Source: Azolla caroliniana
Lineage: Eukaryota > Polypodiophyta
DNA length: 64,000 bases
Reading direction: 5' to 3'
NCBI GenBank assembly: GCA_043228905.1
Contig: JBHGNT010000001.1
Coordinates: forward strand, 18,848,001 to 18,912,000
The translations under genes were made by a program, and so were the position numbers. Shown here one piece after another: positions 51,218-60,969 of this stretch. Position 1 is the first letter of the stretch. Each line of letters opens with the position of its first letter. The notes beneath the pieces are model-generated. The model made no database searches. It was not told the origin of the DNA and saw only the letters and a program-made list of their open reading frames with translations.

Positions 51218-53765
51218 AACGGCACCAGATGTACTCATATAGAAACTTTGCCGTTGACGCAGCGGTGTTATCCCGTAAAGCTTTGGCCTCCACGCATTTC
51301 GTGCAATAATCCGTAGCAACGATAACGTACCGATTACCCGTTCTCATTGCCGGTGGCTTGAACGGTCCTACAAAGTCCAGCCCCCACTTTTGGAATGGCT
51401 CGAGTGGTAGTACCGGCTGGTGTGGCATACAAGCCTGCTCCGTTGGCTGGCCCATTCTCTGGCATAGGTCACATTCTTTTGCGTACCGTACCGCATCTCT
51501 TAATGTCGTTGGCCACCATAGGCCACTTTGCCATATTTTTCTGGCTGTCGCATCTCCAGCATAGTGACCTCCGGCAACTCCGCAGTGAGCTTCCCTCAAT
51601 ATCAGTTCCTTTTCATCGCTGCGCACCGCCCGTCTCCATATGCCGTCAGCTCCCTTGTGGTACAGTGTGTCTTGCAGTAAGCAGAAATGTCGGCTTTGTA
51701 CCGCCAGGCGTTTTCGTTCGTCCCGGTTCAGCTCTTCCAGAGGCAGTCCTGTGCTCAGAAACTGATGCATATTTGTGAGCCACTTGTCTTCCTGGGCTAC
51801 TGTCTCATCTGCTGCCGTCTCCGTAGTGACTCGAAACAGCTCCGCATTCGGAAACTCATCCGGTATTTCGTCACCCGTCTCTCCGGACTCCAATCGGCTT
51901 AAGTAATCTGCTACGGCATGCTGTATACCGGGTCGGTGAAATATTTCAAACTCGAACTCCTGGAACAGTAAGGTCCACCAGGCCAATTTGCCGGTGAGTG
52001 ATGCCTTGGACACCAGGTAAAGGAGTGTTGAATGATCTACATGGAAGGAAAACTTCCTTCCCAATAAATAGTGCCGAAACTTTGTCACACTGTAGATCAT
52101 TCCTAGAGCTTCCCGTTCCGTAGTAGAGTAGTTCCGTTCTGCTTGGGATAGCTTCTGGCTGGCATAGTACACTGGCCGGTACCACTTTGGTTCCGTAAGC
52201 TGCATCAGTATGCTTCCGATTGCGATGTCAGGAAAACTTCCTTCCCAATAAATAGTGCCGAAACTTTGTCACACTGTAGATCATTCCTAGAGCTTCCCGT
52301 TCCGTAGTAGAGTAGTTCCGTTCTGCTTGGGATAGCTTCCGGCTGGCATAGTACACTGGCCGGTACCACTTTGGTTTCGTAAGCTGCATCAGTACGCTTC
52401 CGATTGCGATGTCGGAGGCGTCCACGAACACGTGAAATTCTTTACTCCAATCTGGAGGTTGTACTACCGGTGCCTGCGATAATAGTACCTTGAGGGCCTT
52501 ATACGCCCTATCCTCAGTATCGGTCCACTGGAATGGTGTCCGATGTACGGTGGCATGCAACGGTGTAGCCAAGTCGGCCAAGTATCAGAGCAGCCGGCTG
52601 TGCCACCGGATCTGGCCTAAGAACCGGCTCAATGCCTTTGCCGTTGCCGGCGCCGGTGCTTCTAATATGGCTTTCACTTTGTCCGGGTCGACTGCTATAC
52701 CTTCCTGGCTTACGATATGTCCTAATAAAGTTCCACTGGACACGCCAAATACACACTTTGCCGGATTCAAGCTTAGCCGGTACGCTCTACACTTTTCTAG
52801 ACAAAGACGGAGATGCTGAAAATGGTCCTCCTCCCGGCAATAGACAGCGAAATCGTCAAGGAAAACCTGCATAAAAGCCGGTATATATTCACCAAAGTTT
52901 CCATGATGATTCTTTGAAACGTTGCCGGTGCTGTTTTGAGTCCGAACATCATCACCACGGCCACAAACACCCCTCATTCGGTGACGAATGCCGTTTTCTC
53001 TTGGTCGTCGGGGTGCATCCGGATCTGATTATATCTGCTGAATCCGTCTAGGAAGCTATAGACCTCATGGCCGGTGACGGCATCCAACACTCCATCTGTG
53101 AACGGAAGTGGAAATGCATCTGTTACCGTAGCCGCATTGAGTTTCCGGTAGTCCACGCAAACTCGAATTTTTCCGTTCTTCTTCGGTACGACTACGATCG
53201 GGCTCAGCCATGTCGCTTTCTTTACCGGACGGATAAAGCCAACTCTTAGCAGTTTGTCGATTTCTTCCTTGACCTTGGCAGCATAATTGGGATTCATTCG
53301 GTACCGTCTTTGTGCCACTGGTTTTGTGTCTTTGCTCAAGTGCACTTGATGCTGGTATAACTGAGGGTCGAGTCCTCGCATGTCTTCGTATGACCAGGCG
53401 AATACGTCGTGAAATTCCGTGAGAAGTGTTATCATCGCCGTTTTGTCTCCGGACTTCATCTCCTTGGCGATGTGCACCGGTTTTGCTTCGTCCGTGGTGC
53501 CTAAATTCACCTCTTCCAATTGCGATGCTTTCACACGCTGTGAAACGGCCATTTCCCGTTCCAATGCTTCCTGCGCTTGCCGTAACTCCCGGATTGCGTC
53601 TTTATCCGGTTCTGCTTCCGCCTCTTCCGGTTGCGGTAAGTACGGTGCTATAGCTTCGGCAATGTCAATTTCGAAGAGGGGTATGATCTTCGGGTTTTCC
53701 TGCAGGTATTGAGCTTCTTCTTCGTCTGCTAACCCTTCGAGCATGTTGACGCATTCCGCATACAA
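51218..53765 (-). pseudogene. S pol: RT, RNase H and integrase N-terminus
   Basis: Minus strand: linker NMLEGLADEEEAQYLQEN, LTEFHDVFAWSYEDMRGLDP; RT with PVAQRRYRMNP, WLSPIVVVPKKNGKIRVCVDYRKLN, FLDGFSRYNQI (about 53050) and catalytic FMQVFLDDFAVY (about 52860). RNase [41 protein letters not shown]. Integrase zinc region [29 protein letters not shown], core [12 protein letters not shown]. Damage: TGA near 52974 (expected Trp), frameshifts near 52920 and 53760, and a 184-bp tandem duplication (52047-52414) in RNase H. Integrase continues at 43758 beyond T. Confidence 0.9.
52047..52414 (-). repeat. 184-bp tandem duplication in S RNase H
   Basis: 52047-52230 and 52231-52414 are near identical (about three differences), starting GGAAAACTTCC. 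They duplicate RNase H codons around [20 protein letters not shown]. The period is not a multiple of three. Confidence 0.95.
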
Positions 53766-56428
53766 CGGTGTACATTCCTTGCCAGTGCGCGTCCTTGGCT
53801 ATGTTGGTACCCGTACCTTGGCTTTTCCTTGCCGGAAGGTAAAATTATATTTTTTCGCCAATTCTGTTTAATATGTGCCATTTTCAACCATGGCCGCCCC
53901 AGCAATAGTGGGTATGCGCCTTGTGCCTGTAATTGTAGCACTACGGCCGAGATGTGAAATGTATGCCCGCCGACGGTGACTTCTAATTTCCGTATTAATC
54001 CTGTCAGCCGCACTGAGCTTGTATCGACCATCTGCAACCAGAATGGACACAGCTCCCACTCGTGGATTCCTAGGTCCTCACACGTTCGGAGGCTTATTAC
54101 ATTTACCCCAGAGCCTCCGTCTATAACTGTGTCGAGGAGTTCTTTCCCTTTTACAATGGCAGTGATTACCGGACTGCTGGTGTCTACCATTGTTGGTCCC
54201 TCCTCCGGATTCGAGAAGAGTACCGGTGCCGGTGATGGTTCTCCTGCCGTCATGGCCGTCTTCAGTCCTTCCGTGAATCTAGGCACGAATTGTAGGAGTC
54301 TTCCTAGTGGTAACGTAATCTGGCATTCTTGCAACGCCTGCCATGTCTCGTTCTCGGAGTGACTACCGCCGGCAAGCCCTGCGGTGTTCTCCTTTTGCTG
54401 CTGTAAGTCTGTGACATTCTCCTCGTTTGCTTTCTTTACCCATTCCGTTGCTTGTTTGCGGATGGTCTCCTGTGTCTCCCATTCTTTGGCCATGCCCTTC
54501 GATCTTGTGGTCACCTGCTGCAGGTCTGCCACCTCAGGGACTACCATATTTACCGTCGGTCGTTTTTCATAACTCTTCACCGGGCATTGGTTACTATAAT
54601 GGCCTTCCTGTCTGCAGTAGTAGCAGTAGGCTTTCCGGGCATTGCTAGATTCGGCATTGTCTGTTGTACCCGGGGCAGGTCCTACGGTACGCGCGGGGTT
54701 TTGTACCGGTTGGCTACTTGGAGCGCCTTGTTCCGGGTCCCGGGGGTAGCCACCTTTTTTAAAATGCCGTTTTTTGTTAAAGCTCTTCTTATTACGGTAC
54801 TCTTGACGGGGTTGCCCGTTATATCGGCCGTATTCCTCCCGTTGCTGACGATACCCGGGGGAGTGCTCCCGGTCGTACTGTTCGTATCGTCTATTCTAAT
54901 CCTGGTGCCGATCATGCCGGTCATAGTTATCTCGCCGATCACCGTACCGGACATCATTTTCCCGTCGCTCGCCGTACCAGACATTATTTTCCCATCGCTC
55001 GCCATACCGGACCTCATTTTCCTGTCACTCGCCATACCGGACATCCTGTGCCGGTCGGTCACGGTCCATTCGCCGCCAGCGTTCATCTTCTTCGTCCCGG
55101 CTGCTGCGTGGTTCAATTTGTCGGACGGGCGGTGCTTGCCGAGTCAACAGATTATACTCGCACCTATCCGTCGTATGGCTCTTGGACTGACAGATTACAC
55201 ATTGCGTCCTCATAGTGCATTCTAGAGCCAAGTGTCCGGAATTCAAGCAGGTTGTGCACTGTATTGCTTGCCGAAACCGGAGGTCTTCATCGGACGGTAA
55301 CGCCCGTTGAAGTGCGCCCAATGTGAGCCAGGAGCTTGTCTTTTCCATCTCTTTCACCCGGTCAATGACCTGGTCGATGGTACTTGTACGGAAATCGATT
55401 ACCGTGCAAACCGTGCGTAGGGGTTCCCGGAGTGCGTTTAGGAATATCGTTCGTAATTCCTCCTCCGGGGGTGCACGGGTAAGCTGACTATGCATCCGTT
55501 GAAACCGGATGACAAATTGGGGAATGCTCTCCCCTGCCTCTTGCCGGATAGTATAAAATAAGCCTACCATTACGGTCTGGTCCACCTCCTTTTGAAAAAA
55601 ATGCATGAATTTAGCTTTTAAATCTACAAAGGTGTTGATGGTAGACGGGTCCTGCGTCCAGCGCCATCTTGCTGCCGGTCCCTCCAATGTGACGCCAAAC
55701 TCTACTGTCTTAGAGCGTTCTTCTTCCTCTGGTGTCAGTCGCTGGGACACATGGTTGCCTTCCCATGTCTATTCAAATGCGTGCACATGAGCTTCCGCGT
55801 CCGGATCATCTCTATACTTGGAGTACTGGAACAACATGTCGTCGTCCAGTATCGGTGCGCGGGCTGGTAGTGTTGGTGCTCGTTCCGGAATTTTCTCCGA
55901 TGTCGGTGGTCTTTCCCGATTTGATTCCGGTGTCGGTTGTTTCTCTTCCGCTGGTGACGGAGGCCTCTCCTCCTCGACTTCCGGTGTCAGAGGTCGTTCT
56001 CCTTCTGCTGGTTCCGGGGGTTCCAGCGTTAGCACTTCCGGTTCCGGTTCCGGTGTCGGTAAGGTATCCGATCCTTCGTCCTCCAGTCCACCCGGGGTTT
56101 CGTTGCTGCTACGGTAGTTCGTGTGCACGCTGTATTCCCCTTCGGAGTCCGATTCATATGCTGAAAAGGCCTCTGCTTCCCCTTCTCCGTTTGCCAACGC
56201 GTGGAGAAGGGATTCGGTTTCCTGGAGGCTGCTTAGGCTGCTGCCGTCGTCCGGGTGCGATGTTTGCTGTAACCAGTGGGAGTCCTCCGCTACTCTCCGG
56301 ATTACGTTGGAAAACGAGCGATCCGCTCTAATTTCCTGCGCCGCTTGCTGGAAGGCCTCGCGTCTCCTTTGCCTTTCAGCAAGGCGTCGAGTTCGATCTG
56401 TAAACAGGTCGTGCGTTGATCTAGACAT
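53729..56428 (-). pseudogene. S gag-protease
   Basis: ATG at 56428 (MSRSTHDLFTDRTRRLAER). A long acidic Pro/Glu-rich N-terminus (LTPEVEEERPPSPAEEKQP) precedes the retrotransposon gag core (LEGPAARWRWTQDP, FMHFFQKEVDQTVMVGLF, ESIPQFVIRFQRMHSQL). Three CCHC knuckles follow: CTTCLNSGHLALEC, CVICQSKSHTTDRC (about 55260-55150) and CYYCRQEGHYSNQC (54630-54590). Between the second and third lies a 12-residue repeat around VRYGERREN (55040-54910). Protease DTVIDGGSGVNVISL near 54110, then YPLLLGRPWLKMAHI. Stops: TAG near 55768, TGA near 55025, TAG near 54896; the frame continues across all three. Confidence 0.9.
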
Positions 56429-56481
56429 CCATCCGTGCCGTCGTTCGCTGCAAAAACAGGAATCGTGGTCGCCAAAAACTG

Positions 56482-56913
56482 TGTTAACTCTTCGGGCCGG
56501 ACAATGGCCTAACACAGGGTGTCTACGTGAGACACTTCACCAAAGGGTGTTACGGCAACCGGATTAGACTTCAACGCTTAATCCGACTTAGTTAAGTTAC
56601 TTATTAGGATCGTCTTCATAACACGCGTAAGATATACAATTAAGACAGAACGGCAATTGACATAGAGATATAACAACGCTTAAGCTTTCATCAATTAACC
56701 GCTAACTATTACATTGTATCCGGGCCTTTAAATAGGTTTCCGGTCTGTATTACAAAACGGTGCCATCCGCACCTGTTCGGGATCGGTCCGGATCCGGAAC
56801 GGCATACCGATTCCGGTCCGTCCGTCCACACTCATAGCTTAATTACAACCACATTCCTACTACTTAATTAGCTCTCCGTTTACCACTCTGGACTCCTTTG
56901 CCAGCCGGTAACA
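56482..56913 (-). repeat. S 5' LTR (432 bp)
   Basis: Partner of 39326-39757. Confidence 0.95.
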
Positions 56914-56918
56914 GTGAG

Positions 56919-57266
56919 CAACCGAGCCGGTAAGCAGTAAGGACCAGTGAGCTGGGGAGCCGGTATGCTGGATCCAATCCGTAACCGGAAGCCTAGTATA
57001 GGTTAGACTACTAGGAAGTTATAGTCTCGTAGTTAGTGTCAGATGCTCGTGTGAGCATTGAAGTACACCGTACTTCTAACAGTCCCCCGTGGACTTGTAT
57101 AAATAGCACTGATGAGCGCGTTGTAGATACAGAGCACAGAGTATTCATATAATTTTGGAAAATAGTGTGTCTTGCTCTCTCTCCCTCTCTCTGTCTCTCC
57201 CGCGTACTCTCTCTGTCTCTCTTTGTGTATTGTTTTTTCTAACGCTTCCGCAAGCAACCTTTAACA
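56919..57266 (+). repeat. E 5' LTR, second piece (right of S)
   Basis: Continues 39244-39320; total about 430 bp. TATA box TATAAATA near 57097-57104, CT tract at about 57174-57222, end CCTTTAACA. PBS TGGTATCAGAGT follows at 57267. Confidence 0.88.
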
Positions 57267-57361
57267 TGGTATCAGAGTGCGTGGTTTGAGAACCTCTGAT
57301 GCACACATCTACGCTTGTGAAGGAAACCCTAACAGATCGGAAAACAGACACAAAAGGAGAA

Positions 57362-59316
57362 ATGGACAGAGGTATGGCTACGTCGCTCTCGGTGGAGAAG
57401 CTCGACAAAACCAACTACGCATCTTTGTCATACAAGATGCACCAGTACCTGCTTGGGCATGGCTACTGGAGTTATGTCGACGGAGTGAACAACTCAGCAC
57501 CGGAGGCGACACACAAGGACTTCCCAGTGTGGGAACAGGCGGCAAGCAGGGTAATGTACTTCTTCGCGTCCATTGTCGGTGACCAGCTTCTTAGCCATAT
57601 CCGTGACGCCAAGACACCAAAGGATGCTTGGGGAAACTTGAAAAAGGTCTTTGCCGCAAGCACCACTTCCCTGAAGCTACAACTCATACAGGAGTTGAGC
57701 AATGTTTGACAGAAGAACATGTCGGTGGCAGATTACACAGCCCGGATCAAAGGTATCTGTGACTCGCTTGCCTCTATTAACGTCACCGTAGAGGAAGACG
57801 AGATGGTTAGGGTTTGTCTTGGAGGCCTGGTGTCCAAGTTCGGAGCTTTCCGGACTGCGGTTTGTACAAGGGAGAATACGCCCTCATTTTTTGACTTACA
57901 ATCGATGCTCCTTGTAGAGGAGAACCACGTCGGTGCATCTACCAGTGCATCCCCAGACAGCCGGATGTTGTACACGGGAGTGGATCGGTCCTGCGGGCGT
58001 GGTGGACGAGGCAAGTCGGCACACAATGGAGGCGGCCGGCAAGAGCAGGAAAGAAGGCACAGTGAGCGTGCCGACAACAGTTCCGGGACTTCCACAAGTA
58101 GAGGGAGTCAAGGTGGTGCCAGAGACCGGCAAGACAAATCCGTTACGAAATGCTGGTACTGTGGAAAAAAGGGCCACAGTGAAAGCGAGTGCTGGGAATA
58201 GCATGCCGATTCAGACAAATCCGGATCCGGCAAGACTGGTAAGGAAGGCTGGCAAAGCTCGCCCTACGCAAACGGATCGGGAGGATCCAAGAACGGTAAG
58301 GGGGCCAGCCTTGGTGATGAAGCACAAGGCAAACTCAATGAAGAAGACCACTTCCAAATCGGAGGAAGTGTGGTACGTTGACTCCGGCGCATCGAACCAC
58401 ATGACGAGCCATGAGGAGTGGTTCTCCTTTTTGGAGAAGCCTGATCAACCGGGAGTTGTCGAAACCGGAGACGACACTCCCCACCCGATCGTGCACGTCG
58501 GAGAAGTCCCTTTGAGCCACATCGGACAGAGGGGGAAGCTGATGAATGTATTACATGTTCCGACAATCACGAAGAACCTGGTGTCGGTTGGACAGATCGT
58601 CGACCAAGGGATGCAGGTGCGGTTTAAGCACCTTGGGTGCTTCATTGAGGATGAGGGCGAAGTTATTGTGCAAGGGCGCAAAGATGGGAGGATGTTTATC
58701 CTCAACATCAATGACGTCGGCACTGCACTGTTCGCCAAAGGATAGAAGGTCGAGTCGGATATCGACCTGTGGCACAAGCGGATCGGCCACGTCAACTACC
58801 AGAGGCTTCAAGACCTGCAAACGGAACAAGTCGTTTTCGGTTTGCCGAAGTTTAGCGGCCGGAGAGCCCAGATTTGTGAAGCCTGCCAACTCGGGAAGCA
58901 ACACCGGCTTCCATTCCCCACCGAAAGAAATCGACGCCGTAACAAGCTCGATCTTATCCATTCAGATGTGTGGGGACCGGCACAAAATGTTAGCATTGGC
59001 GGGAGTCGATATTTCGTCTCCTTCATCGACGACTACACGCGGCATACGTGGATCTTCCTCATTGAGCGGAAGAGCGAAGTCTTCGAGTGTTTCCGGAGCC
59101 TCCAGAAGATGGTGGAACGGGAATCGGAGAGGAAGATCAAATGTCTACGGTCGGATGGCGGAAAAGAATACTTTTCCGGCCAATTCAACTGCTATTTGCA
59201 ACAAAAAGGAATTCGGCGAGAATTCAGCTGCAGATACACACCGCAACAGAACGGTGTGGCCGAAAGGAAGAGTTGGTCGTTGATTAACGCGGCTAGGGCA
59301 ATGCTGGAGGAAATGA
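57362..59316 (+). pseudogene. E copia gag-protease-integrase, truncated
   Basis: ATG at 57362 (MDRGMATSLSVEKLDKTNY). Gag YKMHQYLLGHGYWSYVDG, HIRDAKTPKDAWGNLKKVF, VADYTARIKGICDSL, EMVRVCLGGLVSKFGAF, SFFDLQSMLLVEENH; zinc knuckle CWYCGKKGHSESEC (58153-58194). After a frameshift near 58210, protease VWYVDSGASNHMT (about 58370), LWHKRIGHVNYQRLQDLQ, EACQLGKQHRLPFP, integrase DVWGPAQNVS, FIDDYTRHTW, CLRSDGGKEYFSG, TPQQNGVAERKSW, ending at MLEEM. RT and RNase H are missing because E stops abruptly near 59316. TGA near 57707 and TAG near 58743 match CGA and CAG codons of relatives. Close relative of C3 and C4. Confidence 0.9.
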
Positions 59317-59326
59317 TACGTTGTTA

Positions 59327-60222
59327 GCAATGCGTCCTCCTCTTCCTTGCCACCACTTGGAGTGGGATTCCGTCTCGCTTCTTCAGGTGCTTCCATATGC
59401 TTCCACCTCGCAAGAAGAACCAGTATGCTTTCTTCCGGATCCGGTTGGCCTCTTCCCTCGTTCATGCCGCTCTCAACGTCATCGTCTTCAGGAACCCACC
59501 GATCAAGAGCCACTCCCCGTCATACTTGCTCTCGTTGAACTCATTAAGCATCGGGGTGCTCCCAGCCTTTGCTGTTATGCGAAGCTCTCGTTCATCGCAT
59601 TCACCGTGTGTGCCATTGAGTTTGTCCCTCCTGCGGCAGAGTACACATCCGCACTAAGCCGAGAGGTGTCCGGATTGTCATGACATCCCTGGTCTCCTCG
59701 GCTAGTTGGAACTGGTTGTACCCTGAGTATATATCCCCGACCAAATAGATCGACCTCCCAGCGAAGGCCTCTGGAAACTCATTGATAGTCGGTCCGACTC
59801 TTGCGTTCCGAATGGTCACTTTATTGACCGGTTGCAGGTCCTGAATGTAGCTCCTCCGTGGCACGCGTCGCCGCTGGTATTTTCCACCCATTCTTGGTGT
59901 TGATCGGCGACTTGCCTTTCTTGTAGAAGTCCATAGACATCAGGTTCATTTCCGAACCGTGGTCTACTAAAGCTACCACCGGCTCTTGGACCTCCCCGAT
60001 CCTAACTGGGGTCTCCGTGGTGGCTCTTGCCTAGTGCAGCTTTGAATAGTTGCTTTCCGCCAACTCGTCTTCTAGGGCCATGTCTTCTAGGTGCGTCGTT
60101 CGCACCTCCACCGGCCTCTTCGGCTCCGACTCTGTCGAAAGTCTTTTCCACTTCACCAAGCCCACGATGGAGTCATGGAATTCTTTCTTGGCAATCCCGA
60201 GCACTTCCATCAAGTCTTTTCG
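59327..60222 (-). pseudogene. G3: deletion derivative of a G/T-group gypsy element
   Basis: Three pol/gag segments fused in order on the minus strand. 60222-59850: gag-protease end (LGIAKKEFHDSIV, EVRTTHLEDMA, ALVDHGSEMNLMS). 59850-59595: RT (YIQDLQPVNKVTIRNARVG, AGRSIYLVGDIYSGYNQF, PLGLVRMCTLPQ). 59590-59335: RNase H-integrase connection (EANRIRKKAY.. WKHL). The two joins delete about 1 kb each relative to G2. No LTR is attached. Confidence 0.85.
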
Positions 60223-60375
60223 CCCTTGATGGTTTCATCTCCCCCACGCTTGGTTGTCTTCGGCTCTTTCTTTCGACTGCTCCCTTTATATCCGCTTTCG
60301 TAATCTTCTGCAGATCCGCCCTCGGCTTCTTCAGCCGATCCGAAATCGAATTCGTCATCCGACTGGGCGTTGCGG
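60223..60375 (-). pseudogene. C4: piece of the RNase H C-terminal extension
   Basis: Minus strand encodes FGSAEEAEGGSAEDYESG, KGSSRKKEPKTTKRGGDE, matching the C3 charged extension (about 15010-14880). Cut by the solo LTR on the right and by G3 on the left. Confidence 0.8.
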
Positions 60376-60969
60376 TGTCGTGTTGTTACACTCACGCGTA
60401 GGAAATAAGCCGGGACCGCGGGGGCCTTGGGAAGGTGAGAGAGAGAGAGAAAGAGGGAGAGACGCAGAAACATAGAGACACAGAAAATGAAAGAATCAAA
60501 TCCAATAACAATATAGATTACAGCTTGCAATGACAACTGGCGAGCCGGTGATAAACTCGACATAGACGAACGCACGCCTTGAAATACGTGGTGGAGCCTC
60601 TACCGGAAGCACGTGGGCTTTAACGCAGCAGAGGCAGCCAACCTAACCCCAAAATCCCAACAACAACGATGGTGGAGGAAAGAGCTTTGTTCCTAGTCCG
60701 AGAGCACTTCGTCCTCTCTAAATGCCCGATGTTTACTCAGCCCTTTCCCTCTCCTTTTATAGCACAAGGAGAGATCCGTTTACAGACCGTTAAATCCATG
60801 TTATTCTCTTTGATTCTCTACTTAATGAACTAGTGCTACCTAGGATAATTACATTGCCGGCCTGTACTTAACTATGTATATTAATATATCAAAACATGTG
60901 CCCGTGTGTAAGGGCCAGTTCACGCATATCATCCACCGATTTCTCCTAGGGACGGTTTTCTCCATGACA
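60376..60969 (-). mobile_element. Solo LTR of the G/T group in C4 (594 bp)
   Basis: TGTCGTGTTGTTAC to TTCTCCATGACA on plus. Similar to the G2 LTR at both ends (GGGACCGCGGGGG near 60411; GACGGTTTTCTCC near 60950) with a GA tract at 60437-60455 and TATAAAAGGAG on the minus strand near 60755. Flanks GCGG (60372-60375) and ACGG (60970-60973) resemble an imperfect 4-bp duplication. Confidence 0.75.

Larger units (their letters stand above)
39326..56913 (-). mobile_element. S: Tat-like Ty3/gypsy element with extra 3' ORF (interrupted by T)
   Basis: LTRs at 39326-39757 and 56482-56913 (432 bp each, about six differences), TSD GTGAG (39321-39325; 56914-56918). PBS on the minus strand starts TGGCGACCACG about five nt from the 5' LTR (56472-56461). 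About 10.1 kb without T. Order: gag with three zinc knuckles, protease with the DGGS motif typical of the Tat lineage, RT, RNase H, integrase, then an extra ORF before the 3' LTR. No polypurine tract is obvious beside the 3' LTR. Confidence 0.93.
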
